A stretch of DNA of 64,000 bases from Kineococcus rubinsiae (GTDB lineage Bacteria > Actinomycetota > Actinomycetes > Actinomycetales > Kineococcaceae), in the NCBI RefSeq assembly GCF_011839805.1, contig NZ_VWPY01000011.1, positions 1-64,000 on the forward strand, read 5' to 3'. The position numbers were made by a program, and so were the translations under genes. Each line of letters begins with the position of its first letter. Positions within the stretch are counted from its first letter, which is position 1. The notes beneath the pieces were generated by a model, which made no database searches, was not told the origin of the DNA, and worked only from the letters and a program-made list of their open reading frames with translations. Below are positions 37,106 through 44,828 of this stretch, piece after piece.

Positions 37106-37945
37106 ATGACCGCTGCGGTCCCCCAGATCACCCTGAACAACGGCGTCACCGTCCCCCAGCTGGGCTTCGGCGTCTGGCAGGTCGGCGACGACGAGGTCAC
37201 CCCCGCGGTCGCGACCGCGCTGGAGGCCGGTTACCGGCACATCGACACCGCCGCCATCTACGGCAACGAGCGCGGCGTCGGCAAGGCCATCGCCGAGTCC
37301 GGCATCGCCCGCGACGAGCTGTTCGTCACCACGAAGCTGTGGAACGCGGAGCAGGGCTTCGACTCGACGCTGCGCGCCTTCGACGCGAGCCTCGAGAAGC
37401 TCGGCCTCGACACCGTGGACCTGTACCTCATCCACTGGCCGGTGCCGGCGAAGGACGCCTACGTCGACACCTACAAGGCGTTCGAGAAGCTGTACGCCGA
37501 GGGCCGCGTCCGCGCCATCGGCGTCTCGAACTTCGAGCCGCACCACCTGAACCGCCTGCTGGCCGAGACCCAGGTCGTCCCGGCGGTCAACCAGATCGAG
37601 CTGCACCCCTTCCTGCAGCAGGTCGCGCTGCGCGAGGAGATGGCCCGCCACCAGATCGTGGCCGAGGCCTACAGCCCGCTGTCCTCGGGCAAGGGTGTCA
37701 TCGACGACCCGGCCATCAAGGCGATCGCCGCGGCGCACGGCAAGACCCCCGCGCAGGTCACGCTGCGCTGGCACATCGAGATCGGCAACCTCGTGATCCC
37801 GAAGTCGGTGACCCCGGAGCGCATCCGCGAGAACATCGACCTCTTCGACTTCGAGCTGACCGAGGACGACCGCGCGTCGCTCTCCGGCCTGGACCGCGAC
37901 GGCCGCGTCGGCGCGCACCCGGACACCATGAACATGGGCGCCTGA
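37106..37945 (+). CDS. Aldo/keto reductase (2,5-diketogluconate reductase type)
   Basis: A 279-residue NADPH-dependent reductase of the AKR superfamily. All landmarks are visible: PQLGFGVWQVG, the catalytic Asp and Tyr in HIDTAAIYGNE, Lys in VTTKLWN, His in DLYLIHWPVP, the IGVSNFEPHHL strand, VNQIELHPFLQQ, AEAYSPLSSGKG and the cofactor motif IPKSVTPERIRENIDLF. It reduces aldehydes or ketones; the closest named type is 2,5-diketo-D-gluconate reductase, but actinobacterial members have broad substrates including methylglyoxal. The gene has an 84-nt structured RNA leader, suggesting RNA-level control. Confidence 0.93.
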   Translation: MTAAVPQITLNNGVTVPQLGFGVWQVGDDEVTPAVATALEAGYRHIDTAAIYGNERGVGKAIAESGIARDELFVTTKLWNAEQGFDSTLRAFDASLEKLGLDTVDLYLIHWPVPAKDAYVDTYKAFEKLYAEGRVRAIGVSNFEPHHLNRLLAETQVVPAVNQIELHPFLQQVALREEMARHQIVAEAYSPLSSGKGVIDDPAIKAIAAAHGKTPAQVTLRWHIEIGNLVIPKSVTPERIRENIDLFDFELTEDDRASLSGLDRDGRVGAHPDTMNMGA

Positions 37946-37963
37946 GCCTCACCGCGTCCCGCT

Positions 37964-37997
37964 GACGGCGCCGTCCCCCACCGGGGGCGGCGCCGTC
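37964..37997 (+). terminator. Terminator after the aldo/keto reductase gene
   Basis: A stem of 9 bp (GACGGCGCC with GGCGCCGTC) continues through a small internal loop into 5 G-C pairs with a 3-nt loop, 18 nt after the stop codon, followed by TTG. Confidence 0.85.
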
Positions 37998-38088
37998 TTG
38001 CGTCCGGTCGAGGACGTGTCGAGTCCGTGACACCCCTCCCCGGGGAGTCGGTTGCCCTCACCGCCCGTGCGGTGGCACGGTCGATCGC

Positions 38089-38946
38089 GTGACCGCTCCC
38101 CGCTGCTCCCGCCTCCTGACCGCGTCCTCGCTGCTGGCCGTGGCGACCCTGCTCGCCGGGTGCGGCTCCGACGACGCCACGGAGCCGGCCGCCGCGAGCC
38201 CGAGCGCGTCCTCGACCAGCGCCTCGACGTCCCCGACGTCCTCCGCCTCGTCCACCTCCGCCGCCTCGCCGACCTCCAGCGCCCCGTCCTCGAGCTCGTC
38301 CACCGCGGACGGCACGCCGGACGCCCCGGGCGCCGGTGGCGGGACGGGCTGCGCGCCGAACGGCGCGGAGGCCCCCGCCGGGGCCGGGACCGCCGTCACG
38401 GGCGACGTCGACCTGGACGGCGAGGCGGACACCGTGTGGCTGGCCGACACCCCCGACCGCACGCTCGGCATCACCACGGCCTCCGGTGCGACGTTCTCCA
38501 CGACCTTCACCAGCGCGGCCCCGCAGGCGGCGTCCTCGCTGGGGCAGAAGCTCCAGCCCGCGGGCCCCGCGATCGTGCTGCTGAACACCGGCCGCTCGGT
38601 GGCGCTGTACGCCGTCGTCGACTGCGCGCTCGTGCCCACGCAGAACGCCGAGGGCGAGCAGTACACGTTCGACCTGGGGTTCACCGGCTACGGCACGGGC
38701 GTCGGCTGCGTCGCGGGCGGCGACGAGGAGGACCTGCAGCTCGCGGGCCTGGACGCCGAGGACACGGGCGGCGGGACGTTCCGCGTGACCCGGACCGCGG
38801 TCGAGCTGAGCGACTCCGGCCGCCGCGCGGCCAACGGCGCGACGACCGTCGTCGCCGAGGGCCTCGCCGCGGACGACCCCCGCGTCGAGAACGCGCGCAC
38901 GGTCGGCTGCGGTAACCAGGCGGAGGGCGCCGACGAACCCCAGTGA
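38089..38946 (+). CDS. Secreted lipoprotein with Ser/Thr-rich linker
   Basis: A 285-residue protein with a lipoprotein signal: basic start, hydrophobic core and lipobox LLAGC (lipidated Cys at about residue 25). A low-complexity Ser/Ala/Thr/Pro linker of about 50 residues follows, then a domain with an Asp-rich FG-GAP-like motif GDVDLDGEADTVWLAD that may bind calcium. Four further Cys could form disulfides outside the cell. No enzyme motif is seen. It ends 10 nt before the stop of the convergent VOC gene. CACGGT lies 7 nt before the GTG. Confidence 0.82.
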   Translation: MTAPRCSRLLTASSLLAVATLLAGCGSDDATEPAAASPSASSTSASTSPTSSASSTSAASPTSSAPSSSSSTADGTPDAPGAGGGTGCAPNGAEAPAGAGTAVTGDVDLDGEADTVWLADTPDRTLGITTASGATFSTTFTSAAPQAASSLGQKLQPAGPAIVLLNTGRSVALYAVVDCALVPTQNAEGEQYTFDLGFTGYGTGVGCVAGGDEEDLQLAGLDAEDTGGGTFRVTRTAVELSDSGRRAANGATTVVAEGLAADDPRVENARTVGCGNQAEGADEPQ

Positions 38947-38956
38947 CCCCCCGGCG

Positions 38957-39331
38957 TCAGGCGCCGGGCAGGAACAGGCAGAACACGTGCCCGTGCGGGT
39001 CGCGCAGCACGCGCACCCCCGGCGTCGGCTGGTGCTCCTCGACGCGCGCGCCCAGCGCGACCGCGCGGGCCTGCTCGGCCTCGAGGTCGTCGACGAGGAC
39101 GTCGAGGTGGGCCTGCAGGGCGACCCCGCCCTCGCGCCACGGCCACGTCGGGGGCACGTCGGCGGCCTCGCGCTGGAAGCTCAGCCCGGGGCGCTCCGCC
39201 TCGGGTGCGCGCAGCCGGGCCCAGCCGGGGTCCGACGCCACGGTCTCCCACCCGAGCAGCGCGGCGTAGAACGCGGCGTGCGCCGGCGGGTCGGGCGTGC
39301 CGATCACGACGGCCCCGAAGGACGCGGTCAC
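38957..39331 (-). CDS. VOC-superfamily (glyoxalase-like) protein
   Basis: A 124-residue protein with two paired beta-alpha-beta units: ASFGAVVIGTPDPPAHAAFYAALLGWETVASDPGWARLRAP and LQAHLDVLVDDLEAEQARAVALGARVEEHQPTPGVRVLRDPHGHVFCLFLPG. The ending DPHGHVFCL is typical of VOC proteins annotated as glyoxalase or bleomycin-resistance-like; metal ligands are partly present (His in LQAHLDV). I chose GTG 39331 because CAGGAT lies exactly 6 nt upstream; an ATG 24 nt earlier is possible. Substrate unknown. Confidence 0.85.
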   Translation of the reverse strand: MTASFGAVVIGTPDPPAHAAFYAALLGWETVASDPGWARLRAPEAERPGLSFQREAADVPPTWPWREGGVALQAHLDVLVDDLEAEQARAVALGARVEEHQPTPGVRVLRDPHGHVFCLFLPGA

Positions 39332-39370
39332 CGGGCCATCCTGGCTGCGCCGCAACGCTCTGACCAGGGG

Positions 39371-40633
39371 TCAGGTGAACAGGCCGTCGCCCCAGCTGCC
39401 GTCGGGGCCGACGCCGGGCGGGCACGCGAACACGGCGCTGCCGACGTGCTTGACGTACTCGGTCATGGCGTCGTGCGCGCCGAGCCGCCGCTGGATCGCG
39501 ACGAACTGCGACTCGGGGTCGTTCTGGAAGGCGATGAAGAACAGGCCGGCGTCCAGCTGCCCCGTAACCGGGTCGAGGCCGTCGGTGTAGGAGTAGCCGC
39601 GGCGCAGCAGCTTCGCGCCGCCGTTGGTCTCGGGCGCCGCGAGGCGCACGTGGGCCTTGACGTCGATGACGGGCTCGCCGCTCGGCGCGGTGCGGTCGAG
39701 GTCGAGGGGGTCGAACTCCTCGCTGCCCGTCAGCGGCGCCCCGGTCTTCTTGGTGCGCCCGACGACGCGCTCCTGCTCGCCGAGCGTCGCCCGGTCCCAG
39801 CTCTCGATGAGCATGCGGATCCGGCGGGCCACGAGGTAGGTGCCGTCGCGCATCCACTCCTGGTCGACCGCCGGTGAACCGGGGCCGCCGACGAAGATGC
39901 CGGCGTCGAGGTCGGTGGTGTCCTCGGCGCGCACGTTCGCGGTGCCGTCCTTGAACCCGAACAGGTTGCGGGGCGTCGCCTGGCCCGCCGCGGTCGACGC
40001 GGTGCGGCCGAAGCCGAGCTGCATCCACCGGACCGCGACGACGCCGCGGCCGATGCGCAGGAGGTTCCGCACGGCGTGGAACGCGACCTGCGGGTCGTCG
40101 GCGCAGGCCTGCAGGCACAGGTCCCCGCCGCAGCGCGTCGGGTCGAGCTGCTCGCCCGGCAGCGGCGGCAGCTCCTGCAGCGCAGCGGGTCGCTTGTCCT
40201 GCAGACCGAAGCGGCCGTCGAACAGCGAGGGCCCGTACCCGAGGGTCACCGTGAGGTTCGCGGCGTGCAGCTCGTAGGCCTCGCCCGTGTCGGCGGCGGG
40301 CTCGTCGGGGTCGGTGCCGATGCCGTCGGGACCCCCGACGTGGGCCCCGGTGGTCATGGCGCGCGTCGCCTCGGTCCAGCGGGCCAGGACGTCGGCGAGC
40401 GCCGAGGCGTCCGTCGTCGTGACGTCGATGGCCGCGAAGACGAGCTGGTCCTGCGCGGGGGTGGTGATGCCGGCCTGCCGGGCGCCGTGGAAGGCGACCG
40501 TGCGCGTGGCGGCGTTCGCGGTGCTCTCGGGCGAGCGGCCGGCGAAGGCCACGCTGCCGGCGCCGATGCCGGCGGCACCCACGACGGCGGCACCCGTCAG
40601 CACTCCGCGACGCGTCGGGCGGACCCCGCTCAC
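39371..40633 (-). CDS. efeB: EfeB, Tat-exported Dyp-type peroxidase/deferrochelatase
   Basis: A 420-residue exported haem peroxidase. The N-terminus has a Tat motif, RRGVLTGAAVVGAAGIGAG. The Dyp signature GFKDGTANV, the proximal His region VKAHVRLAAPETNGG and the ending AFQNDPESQFVAIQRRLG are present. EfeB works outside the membrane in the EfeUOB ferrous-iron system, oxidising Fe2+ or taking iron from haem. It is the last gene of efeU-efeO-efeB. GGAGGAGG precedes the GTG. Confidence 0.95.
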   Translation of the reverse strand: MSGVRPTRRGVLTGAAVVGAAGIGAGSVAFAGRSPESTANAATRTVAFHGARQAGITTPAQDQLVFAAIDVTTTDASALADVLARWTEATRAMTTGAHVGGPDGIGTDPDEPAADTGEAYELHAANLTVTLGYGPSLFDGRFGLQDKRPAALQELPPLPGEQLDPTRCGGDLCLQACADDPQVAFHAVRNLLRIGRGVVAVRWMQLGFGRTASTAAGQATPRNLFGFKDGTANVRAEDTTDLDAGIFVGGPGSPAVDQEWMRDGTYLVARRIRMLIESWDRATLGEQERVVGRTKKTGAPLTGSEEFDPLDLDRTAPSGEPVIDVKAHVRLAAPETNGGAKLLRRGYSYTDGLDPVTGQLDAGLFFIAFQNDPESQFVAIQRRLGAHDAMTEYVKHVGSAVFACPPGVGPDGSWGDGLFT

Positions 40634-40659
40634 GACCCCTCCTCCTGCTGCTGCGACGT

Positions 40660-40680
40660 CCCCGGCTCGGCGAGCCGGGG
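40660..40680 (-). terminator. Intercistronic hairpin between efeO and efeB
   Basis: CCCCGGCTC (40660-40668) pairs perfectly with GAGCCGGGG (40672-40680), loop 3 nt, directly abutting the efeO stop codon. It may reduce readthrough into efeB or protect the upstream message end, so that the transport genes and the peroxidase are made in different amounts. Confidence 0.55.
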
Positions 40681-41838
40681 TCACTTCCCGGCGCCGGCCA
40701 CGACCTTGCCGGACACGGTGGACAGCGGCTCGGCGAGGGCGTCGACCGCGGTGGCGAGCTGGCGGACCTGCTCGGTGCTCAGCTCGGTGTAGGGGGCCCA
40801 GCTGTCGCCGCGCTGGTAGGGCGCGAGGCCCGTCGTCACGTCGTCGAAGCGCTGGGTGATGGTCGTGACGAGCTCGGGGTCCGTCACGGTCAGCGCGGGC
40901 GTCAGCAGGTCGAAGGCCTTGCGCGCGCCCTCGACGTTGGCCGCGAAGTCGAGCAGGTCGAGGTGGGAGTAGGCCTCCTCCTCGCCGGTGACCTTGCTGC
41001 TGGCGACCTCGTCGAGCAGGGCGCTGGCACCGTTGGCGAGCTCGGCGGGCTGGAAGGTGACGTCCGCGGCCAGCGTCTGCAGCTGCGTCACGTCGCTCAC
41101 GAGCTTCTGCGCGACCGGCGCCATGCCGGCCGTGGTGCCGTCGACCCAGAGGGCCTGCTCGATGCGGTGGAAGCCCGACCACGTGGTGGGGTCCTCGACG
41201 TCGGCGATGCGCGCGTCGATGGCGGGGTCGAGGTCGCCGAAGCTCTCCGCGACGGGCTCGACGCGCTCGTAAGGCAGGCGCGCCGGGCCGTAGAGGGCCT
41301 TGGCGGACGCCACGTCCCCCGCCTCGACGGCGGCGGCGAAGGCCTGCGTCGCGGGGACGAGCTGCGCGATCTGCTCCTGGACGTAGGCCTGGTAGCCGGT
41401 GGTCGCGGCGGTGAACAGCGGGTCCGCGGTGCCGGCGGCGGAGGCCGTGGCGCCCGTGACCGTGAAGGGCGTCAGCTCGGTGGCCGCGTTGGGGCACTGG
41501 ATGCTGTAGGTGCCGGGCTGGACGTCGAGGGAGAAGTCCGCCTCGAGGCCCGGGGTGAGGTTCTCGCGCTCGCCGAGGATGCGGCCGCCCGCGTTGACCA
41601 GCTCGGCCTCGGTGACGGCGGACGCGCCGTCGTTGGTGACCATGAAGGTGGCTGAGCCGGCCGCGACGGTGTTCGGCTCGGCGGTGCACCCGTCGTCGGT
41701 CATGGTCACCTGGACGACGTTGCCGCCCGCCGCCGGCCCCTCGGCCTGCGCGCCGCCGCCGCACGCGGCGAGCAGGAGCAGCGGACCGGCCGCGGCGAGG
41801 GCCAGCAGCGGACGGCGGGACGGCGGGGTGCGGAGCAC
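40681..41838 (-). CDS. efeO: EfeO, iron-binding lipoprotein with cupredoxin and M75 domains
   Basis: A 385-residue lipoprotein. The signal ends at a lipobox (LLLLAACGGG). A cupredoxin-like domain follows (residues 45-130; DDGCTAEPNTVAAG, NAATELTPFTV) and then the imelysin/M75 domain with SGFHRIEQALWVDG, whose HxxE motif binds metal. EfeO captures Fe2+/Fe3+ and hands it to EfeU. GTG at 41838 is preceded by a weak AAAGG; the frame continues upstream only as low-complexity antisense-like sequence. It follows efeU by 47 nt. Confidence 0.94.
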   Translation of the reverse strand: MLRTPPSRRPLLALAAAGPLLLLAACGGGAQAEGPAAGGNVVQVTMTDDGCTAEPNTVAAGSATFMVTNDGASAVTEAELVNAGGRILGERENLTPGLEADFSLDVQPGTYSIQCPNAATELTPFTVTGATASAAGTADPLFTAATTGYQAYVQEQIAQLVPATQAFAAAVEAGDVASAKALYGPARLPYERVEPVAESFGDLDPAIDARIADVEDPTTWSGFHRIEQALWVDGTTAGMAPVAQKLVSDVTQLQTLAADVTFQPAELANGASALLDEVASSKVTGEEEAYSHLDLLDFAANVEGARKAFDLLTPALTVTDPELVTTITQRFDDVTTGLAPYQRGDSWAPYTELSTEQVRQLATAVDALAEPLSTVSGKVVAGAGK

Positions 41839-41885
41839 GGCAGGGCCTTTCAGAGCGGCGCCGCTCGGGCGCACGAGGGGGTGGG

Positions 41886-42728
41886 TCAGGCGGAGACGGG
41901 CTGCGGGGCGCGCTCGCCCGCGGTGCGGCGCGCGCGCGGCCACAGGACGACCAGGAGCATCGGGACGGCGTAGACGACCCAGCCGAGGACCTCCGCGAGC
42001 GTCGGGCGGGGCTGCCACCCGAGGACGCCCTGCAGGAGCGCGGCCCGCACGGTGCCGGGCTCGACGAGCGCGGAGAGGTCGAGGACCTGCTGCTGGCCCG
42101 CGAGGAGCCAGCCCGCCTCGTAGGCGGTGTGCGCGGCGCCCATGACGATGCCGGCCGCGACGACCACGAGGAGGACGCCGGTGGCGCGGAAGAGCCGGGT
42201 CAGGTTCAGCTTCACACCGCCGCGGTAGATGCCGTAGCCGAGCGCGACCGCGAGGACCACGCCGAGGGCCGCACCCAGGGCGCCCTGCGCGTTGTCGCGC
42301 GAGTTCTGGAAGGTGGCGAGGAGGAACACCGACGTCTCCAGGCCCTCGCGCAGCACCGCGAGGAAGGCCATGGCGACCAGCGCCCACGACGACCCGCTCG
42401 CGAGCGCCGTGTCGGCCGCGCGCTCGAGGTCGCCCTTCATGGACCGGGCGTGCCGGGTCATCCAGAAGATCATGTAGGTGACCATCGCGACGGCGACGAG
42501 GCCGACGACGGTCTCGAGCTGCTCCTGCTGGCGCTGGGGCAGGCCCTGGGAGTACGCCTGCAGCGCGAGGGCGGCACCGGCGCAGAGCACCACGGCGGCC
42601 AGCACGCCCATCCACACGTAGCGCACGGCACGGACCTCGCCGCGCTGTCGCAGGAAGGCCGCGACGATGCCGACGACGAGCGCCGCCTCGAGCCCCTCGC
42701 GGAGCCCGATGACGAAGGTGGCGAGCAC
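41886..42728 (-). CDS. efeU: EfeU, FTR1-type ferrous iron permease
   Basis: A 280-residue membrane protein with seven helices. The two FTR1 iron motifs are clear: GLREGLEAALVVG near residue 8 and LREGLETSVFLL near 125, each with the R-E-G-L-E core. It moves iron across the membrane with EfeO and EfeB. I chose GTG 42728 because it gives the family start LATFVIGLREGLEA and has GAAGGGG upstream. The DtxR/IdeR-like sequences at 42754-42800 lie just ahead, which fits iron control. Confidence 0.95.
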   Translation of the reverse strand: MLATFVIGLREGLEAALVVGIVAAFLRQRGEVRAVRYVWMGVLAAVVLCAGAALALQAYSQGLPQRQQEQLETVVGLVAVAMVTYMIFWMTRHARSMKGDLERAADTALASGSSWALVAMAFLAVLREGLETSVFLLATFQNSRDNAQGALGAALGVVLAVALGYGIYRGGVKLNLTRLFRATGVLLVVVAAGIVMGAAHTAYEAGWLLAGQQQVLDLSALVEPGTVRAALLQGVLGWQPRPTLAEVLGWVVYAVPMLLVVLWPRARRTAGERAPQPVSA

Positions 42729-42753
42729 GTGCGACCCCTTCCGCAGGACGCCG

Positions 42754-42800
42754 CACCAGGTGAGGTGAGGCTTGCCGAGGATAGGGCAGCCTTGCCATCT
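42754..42800 (-). promoter_or_regulatory. Two overlapping DtxR/IdeR-like iron boxes upstream of efeU
   Basis: On the minus strand TGGCAAGGCTGCCCTATCC (complement of 42778-42796) matches the AGG-x-AAGGCT-x-CCCTA pattern of IdeR/DtxR sites. On the plus strand AGGTGAGGCTTGCCGAGG (42763-42780 region) is a weaker second copy. Their place, 30-70 nt ahead of the efeU start, suits repression by iron-loaded DtxR/IdeR. Confidence 0.6.
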
Positions 42801-42862
42801 CCAGCACCCCCCGGGGGGGCCTGTGGTGCACCTCACCCGGGGCGCGGCGCGACCATGGACCC

Positions 42863-44185
42863 ATGACGCCCGACTCCCCTGCCGCCGCGGACACCCTGGC
42901 GACGTCCCCGGCGGTCGCCGCGCCCGGCGCCGTCGTGGACGCGGCCACGGTCGAGGCGGCGGCCCGGCGCCTGGTCGGCGTGGTGGCGACGACCCCGCTC
43001 GAGGCCAGCGTGCGGCTCTCGGAGGAGACCGGGGCGCGCATCTGGCTCAAGCGCGAGGACCTGCAGGTCGTCCGCTCCTACAAGGCGCGCGGCGCCTACA
43101 ACCTCATCGCCCAGCTCGAGGACGGGGCGCGGGCCATCGGCGTCGTGTGCGCGAGCGCCGGCAACCACGGCCAGGGCGTCGCCTACGCGTGCGCGGCCCT
43201 GCGGGTGCACGGCCGCGTCTACCTGCCCCGCACGACGCCGCGGCAGAAGCGGGACCGGATCGCAAAGCTGGGTGGGGAGTTCGTCGAGACGGTGGTCATC
43301 GGGGACACCTACGACGACGCCGCGGCCGCCGCGAAGGAGCACGCGTCCTCCTCGGGCGCCACGCTGGTGCCCGCCTTCGACGACCCGCGGACCGTGGCCG
43401 GTCAGGGCACCGTCGCCATCGAGGTGGTCGAGCAGGTGCTGGCCGCGCAGGGCGAGCTGCCCGACGTGCTCGTCGTGCCGGTCGGCGGCGGCGGTCTGCT
43501 CGCGGGTGTCCTGGCGTGGATCGGCGAGCGGCACCCGAGCGTGCGCGTCGTCGGGGTCGAGCCCGCGGGTGCCGCGTCCATGGCGGCCGCCGTCGCCGCC
43601 GGGGGCCCCGTGACCCTGGCGAAGCTCGACACCTTCGTCGACGGCGCCGCCGTCCGCCGGGTCGGCACCTCCACCCACCCCGTGGTCGCGGCGTCGGGCA
43701 CCGAGCTGGTCACGGTGGACGAGGGCCGCATCTGCCGGGAGATGCTGGCGATGTACCAGACCGACGGGATCATCGCCGAGCCCGCGGGGGCGCTGGCGAC
43801 GGCCGCGCTGGCCGAGGCGATCACCGTCGAGCCTGGGTCGTCCGTGGTGTGCGTCGTCTCCGGCGGCAACAACGACGTCAGCCGGTACGCCGAGATCGTC
43901 GAGCGCGCCCTGATCCACGAGGGCCGCAAGCACTACTTCCTCGTCGACTTCCCGCAGGAGCCCGGGGCGCTGCGGCGCTTCCTCGACGAGGTCCTCGGCC
44001 CGGACGACGACATCACGCTGTTCGAGTACGTCAAGCGCAGCAACCGCGAGACGGGCCCGGCGCTGGTCGGTCTGGAGATCGCGCACCCCGACGACCTGCC
44101 CGCCCTGCTGGCCCGCATGGACGCCTCCCCCGCGAGCTTCGAGCCGGTGGCCGCGGGCGAACCGCTCTTCCGCTACCTGCTCTGA
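42863..44185 (+). CDS. ilvA: Threonine ammonia-lyase
   Basis: A 440-residue PLP enzyme converting L-threonine to 2-oxobutanoate and ammonia, the first step to isoleucine. The PLP Lys is Lys74 in VVRSYKARGAYN; the phosphate loop is VPVGGGGLLAG; substrate loop CASAGNHGQGVAYA. The C-terminal 95 residues form one regulatory ACT-like domain (KHYFLVDFPQEPGALRRFLDEVLGPDDDITLFEY), so feedback control is expected. It is transcribed away from efeU; an overlap of promoter regions between the two is likely within the 134-nt gap. Confidence 0.94.
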   Translation: MTPDSPAAADTLATSPAVAAPGAVVDAATVEAAARRLVGVVATTPLEASVRLSEETGARIWLKREDLQVVRSYKARGAYNLIAQLEDGARAIGVVCASAGNHGQGVAYACAALRVHGRVYLPRTTPRQKRDRIAKLGGEFVETVVIGDTYDDAAAAAKEHASSSGATLVPAFDDPRTVAGQGTVAIEVVEQVLAAQGELPDVLVVPVGGGGLLAGVLAWIGERHPSVRVVGVEPAGAASMAAAVAAGGPVTLAKLDTFVDGAAVRRVGTSTHPVVAASGTELVTVDEGRICREMLAMYQTDGIIAEPAGALATAALAEAITVEPGSSVVCVVSGGNNDVSRYAEIVERALIHEGRKHYFLVDFPQEPGALRRFLDEVLGPDDDITLFEYVKRSNRETGPALVGLEIAHPDDLPALLARMDASPASFEPVAAGEPLFRYLL

Positions 44186-44225
44186 GCCCGCGGAAGGCCC
44201 CAGGCCGCAGCGGGGTTGCACCGGT

Positions 44226-44486
44226 GTGACCGTCGAGCTGTTCTCCTCCGCGTTCTGCGGGCCCTGCGTCAGCACCCGCCGCGTCCTCGCGCGGGCGGCG
44301 CAGCTGGTCCCCGCGGTGCGGGTCGTCGACGTGGACGTCGCCGAGCAGGTCGACCGCGCCGAGGCCGCGGGCATCCGCACCACCCCGACCGTCGTGGTCC
44401 GCGACGACGCGGGCACCGAGGTCTTCCGCGCCGAGGGCGTCCCGACGCTGCCGCAGGTCCTCGTCGCGATGGCCCGCGTCGCCTGA
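44226..44486 (+). CDS. Small thioredoxin-like protein
   Basis: An 86-residue thioredoxin-fold protein with the redox motif FCGPC near residue 10 (VELFSSAFCGPCVSTRRVL), the cis-Pro loop GIRTTPTVVVRD and a final GVPTLPQVLVAMARV. It is shorter than classical thioredoxin at the N-terminus, like glutaredoxin-type mini-thioredoxins. It begins 40 nt after ilvA in the same direction. Its electron donor and clients are not evident. Confidence 0.85.
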   Translation: MTVELFSSAFCGPCVSTRRVLARAAQLVPAVRVVDVDVAEQVDRAEAAGIRTTPTVVVRDDAGTEVFRAEGVPTLPQVLVAMARVA

Positions 44487-44554
44487 CGCCGACCGCCGAC
44501 ACGTCCTCAGCGCGCCGTCCCGCGCGGGGCGTAGTAGAACCGGACCGTCGGTGA

Positions 44555-44574
44555 CGCGGACCCGCGGGTCCGCG
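44555..44574. terminator. Perfect 20-bp palindrome after the thioredoxin gene
   Basis: CGCGGACCCGCGGGTCCGCG is a perfect palindrome (9-bp stem, 2-nt loop in RNA) 69 nt beyond the thioredoxin-like gene. The 215 nt between that gene and the tRNA hold no coding sequence I can support. Terminator is the simplest reading. Confidence 0.45.
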
Positions 44575-44701
44575 GCCGACGTGCTCCCCGTCGTGCGTCG
44601 CCCCGCCGCGACGAGCTGGAGCGGCCCGAGCCGTCGGCACCGTCCGGCGGTGACGGTCGCCCCGCACCGGGAGGGCGGCCGCGGCCCTGCCGCCGGAGCC
44701 G

Positions 44702-44775
44702 TAGGGCGGGTGGGGCTCGAACCCACGACCGAGGGATTATGAGTCCCCTGCTCTGACCGACTGAGCTACCGCCCC
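44702..44775 (-). tRNA. tRNA with CAU anticodon (Ile2 or elongator Met)
   Basis: The minus strand folds as a cloverleaf: acceptor GGGGCGG with CCGCCCT, D arm TAGCTCAGTCGGTCAGAGC, anticodon stem AGGGG/CCCCT-like pairing around loop ACTCATAA, T arm GTGGGTTCGAGCCCCAC. The anticodon is CAT. The D arm plus GAGCAGGGGACTCATAATCCCTCGGTCG resembles tRNA-Ile2, where C34 is changed to lysidine by TilS, slightly more than elongator tRNA-Met, but I cannot settle it. The first acceptor pair is G1-U72, which is unusual. Confidence 0.85.
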
Positions 44776-44828
44776 GAGGGCGCCGCCGCGGAACGGGGCG
44801 CCGCCCGCGCCAGGGTAGCGGCCGGGAC

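Noticed and set aside
37044-37109. 21-codon ORF overlapping the aldo/keto reductase start
   Set aside because: It has no ribosome site and lies within the paired leader RNA, so I kept it only as an alternative idea in the RNA finding.
44487-44701. Possible small minus-strand gene ending VRFYYAPRGTAR
   Set aside because: The frame has no start before the tRNA with a ribosome site or -10 pattern, and the only structure is a GC palindrome.
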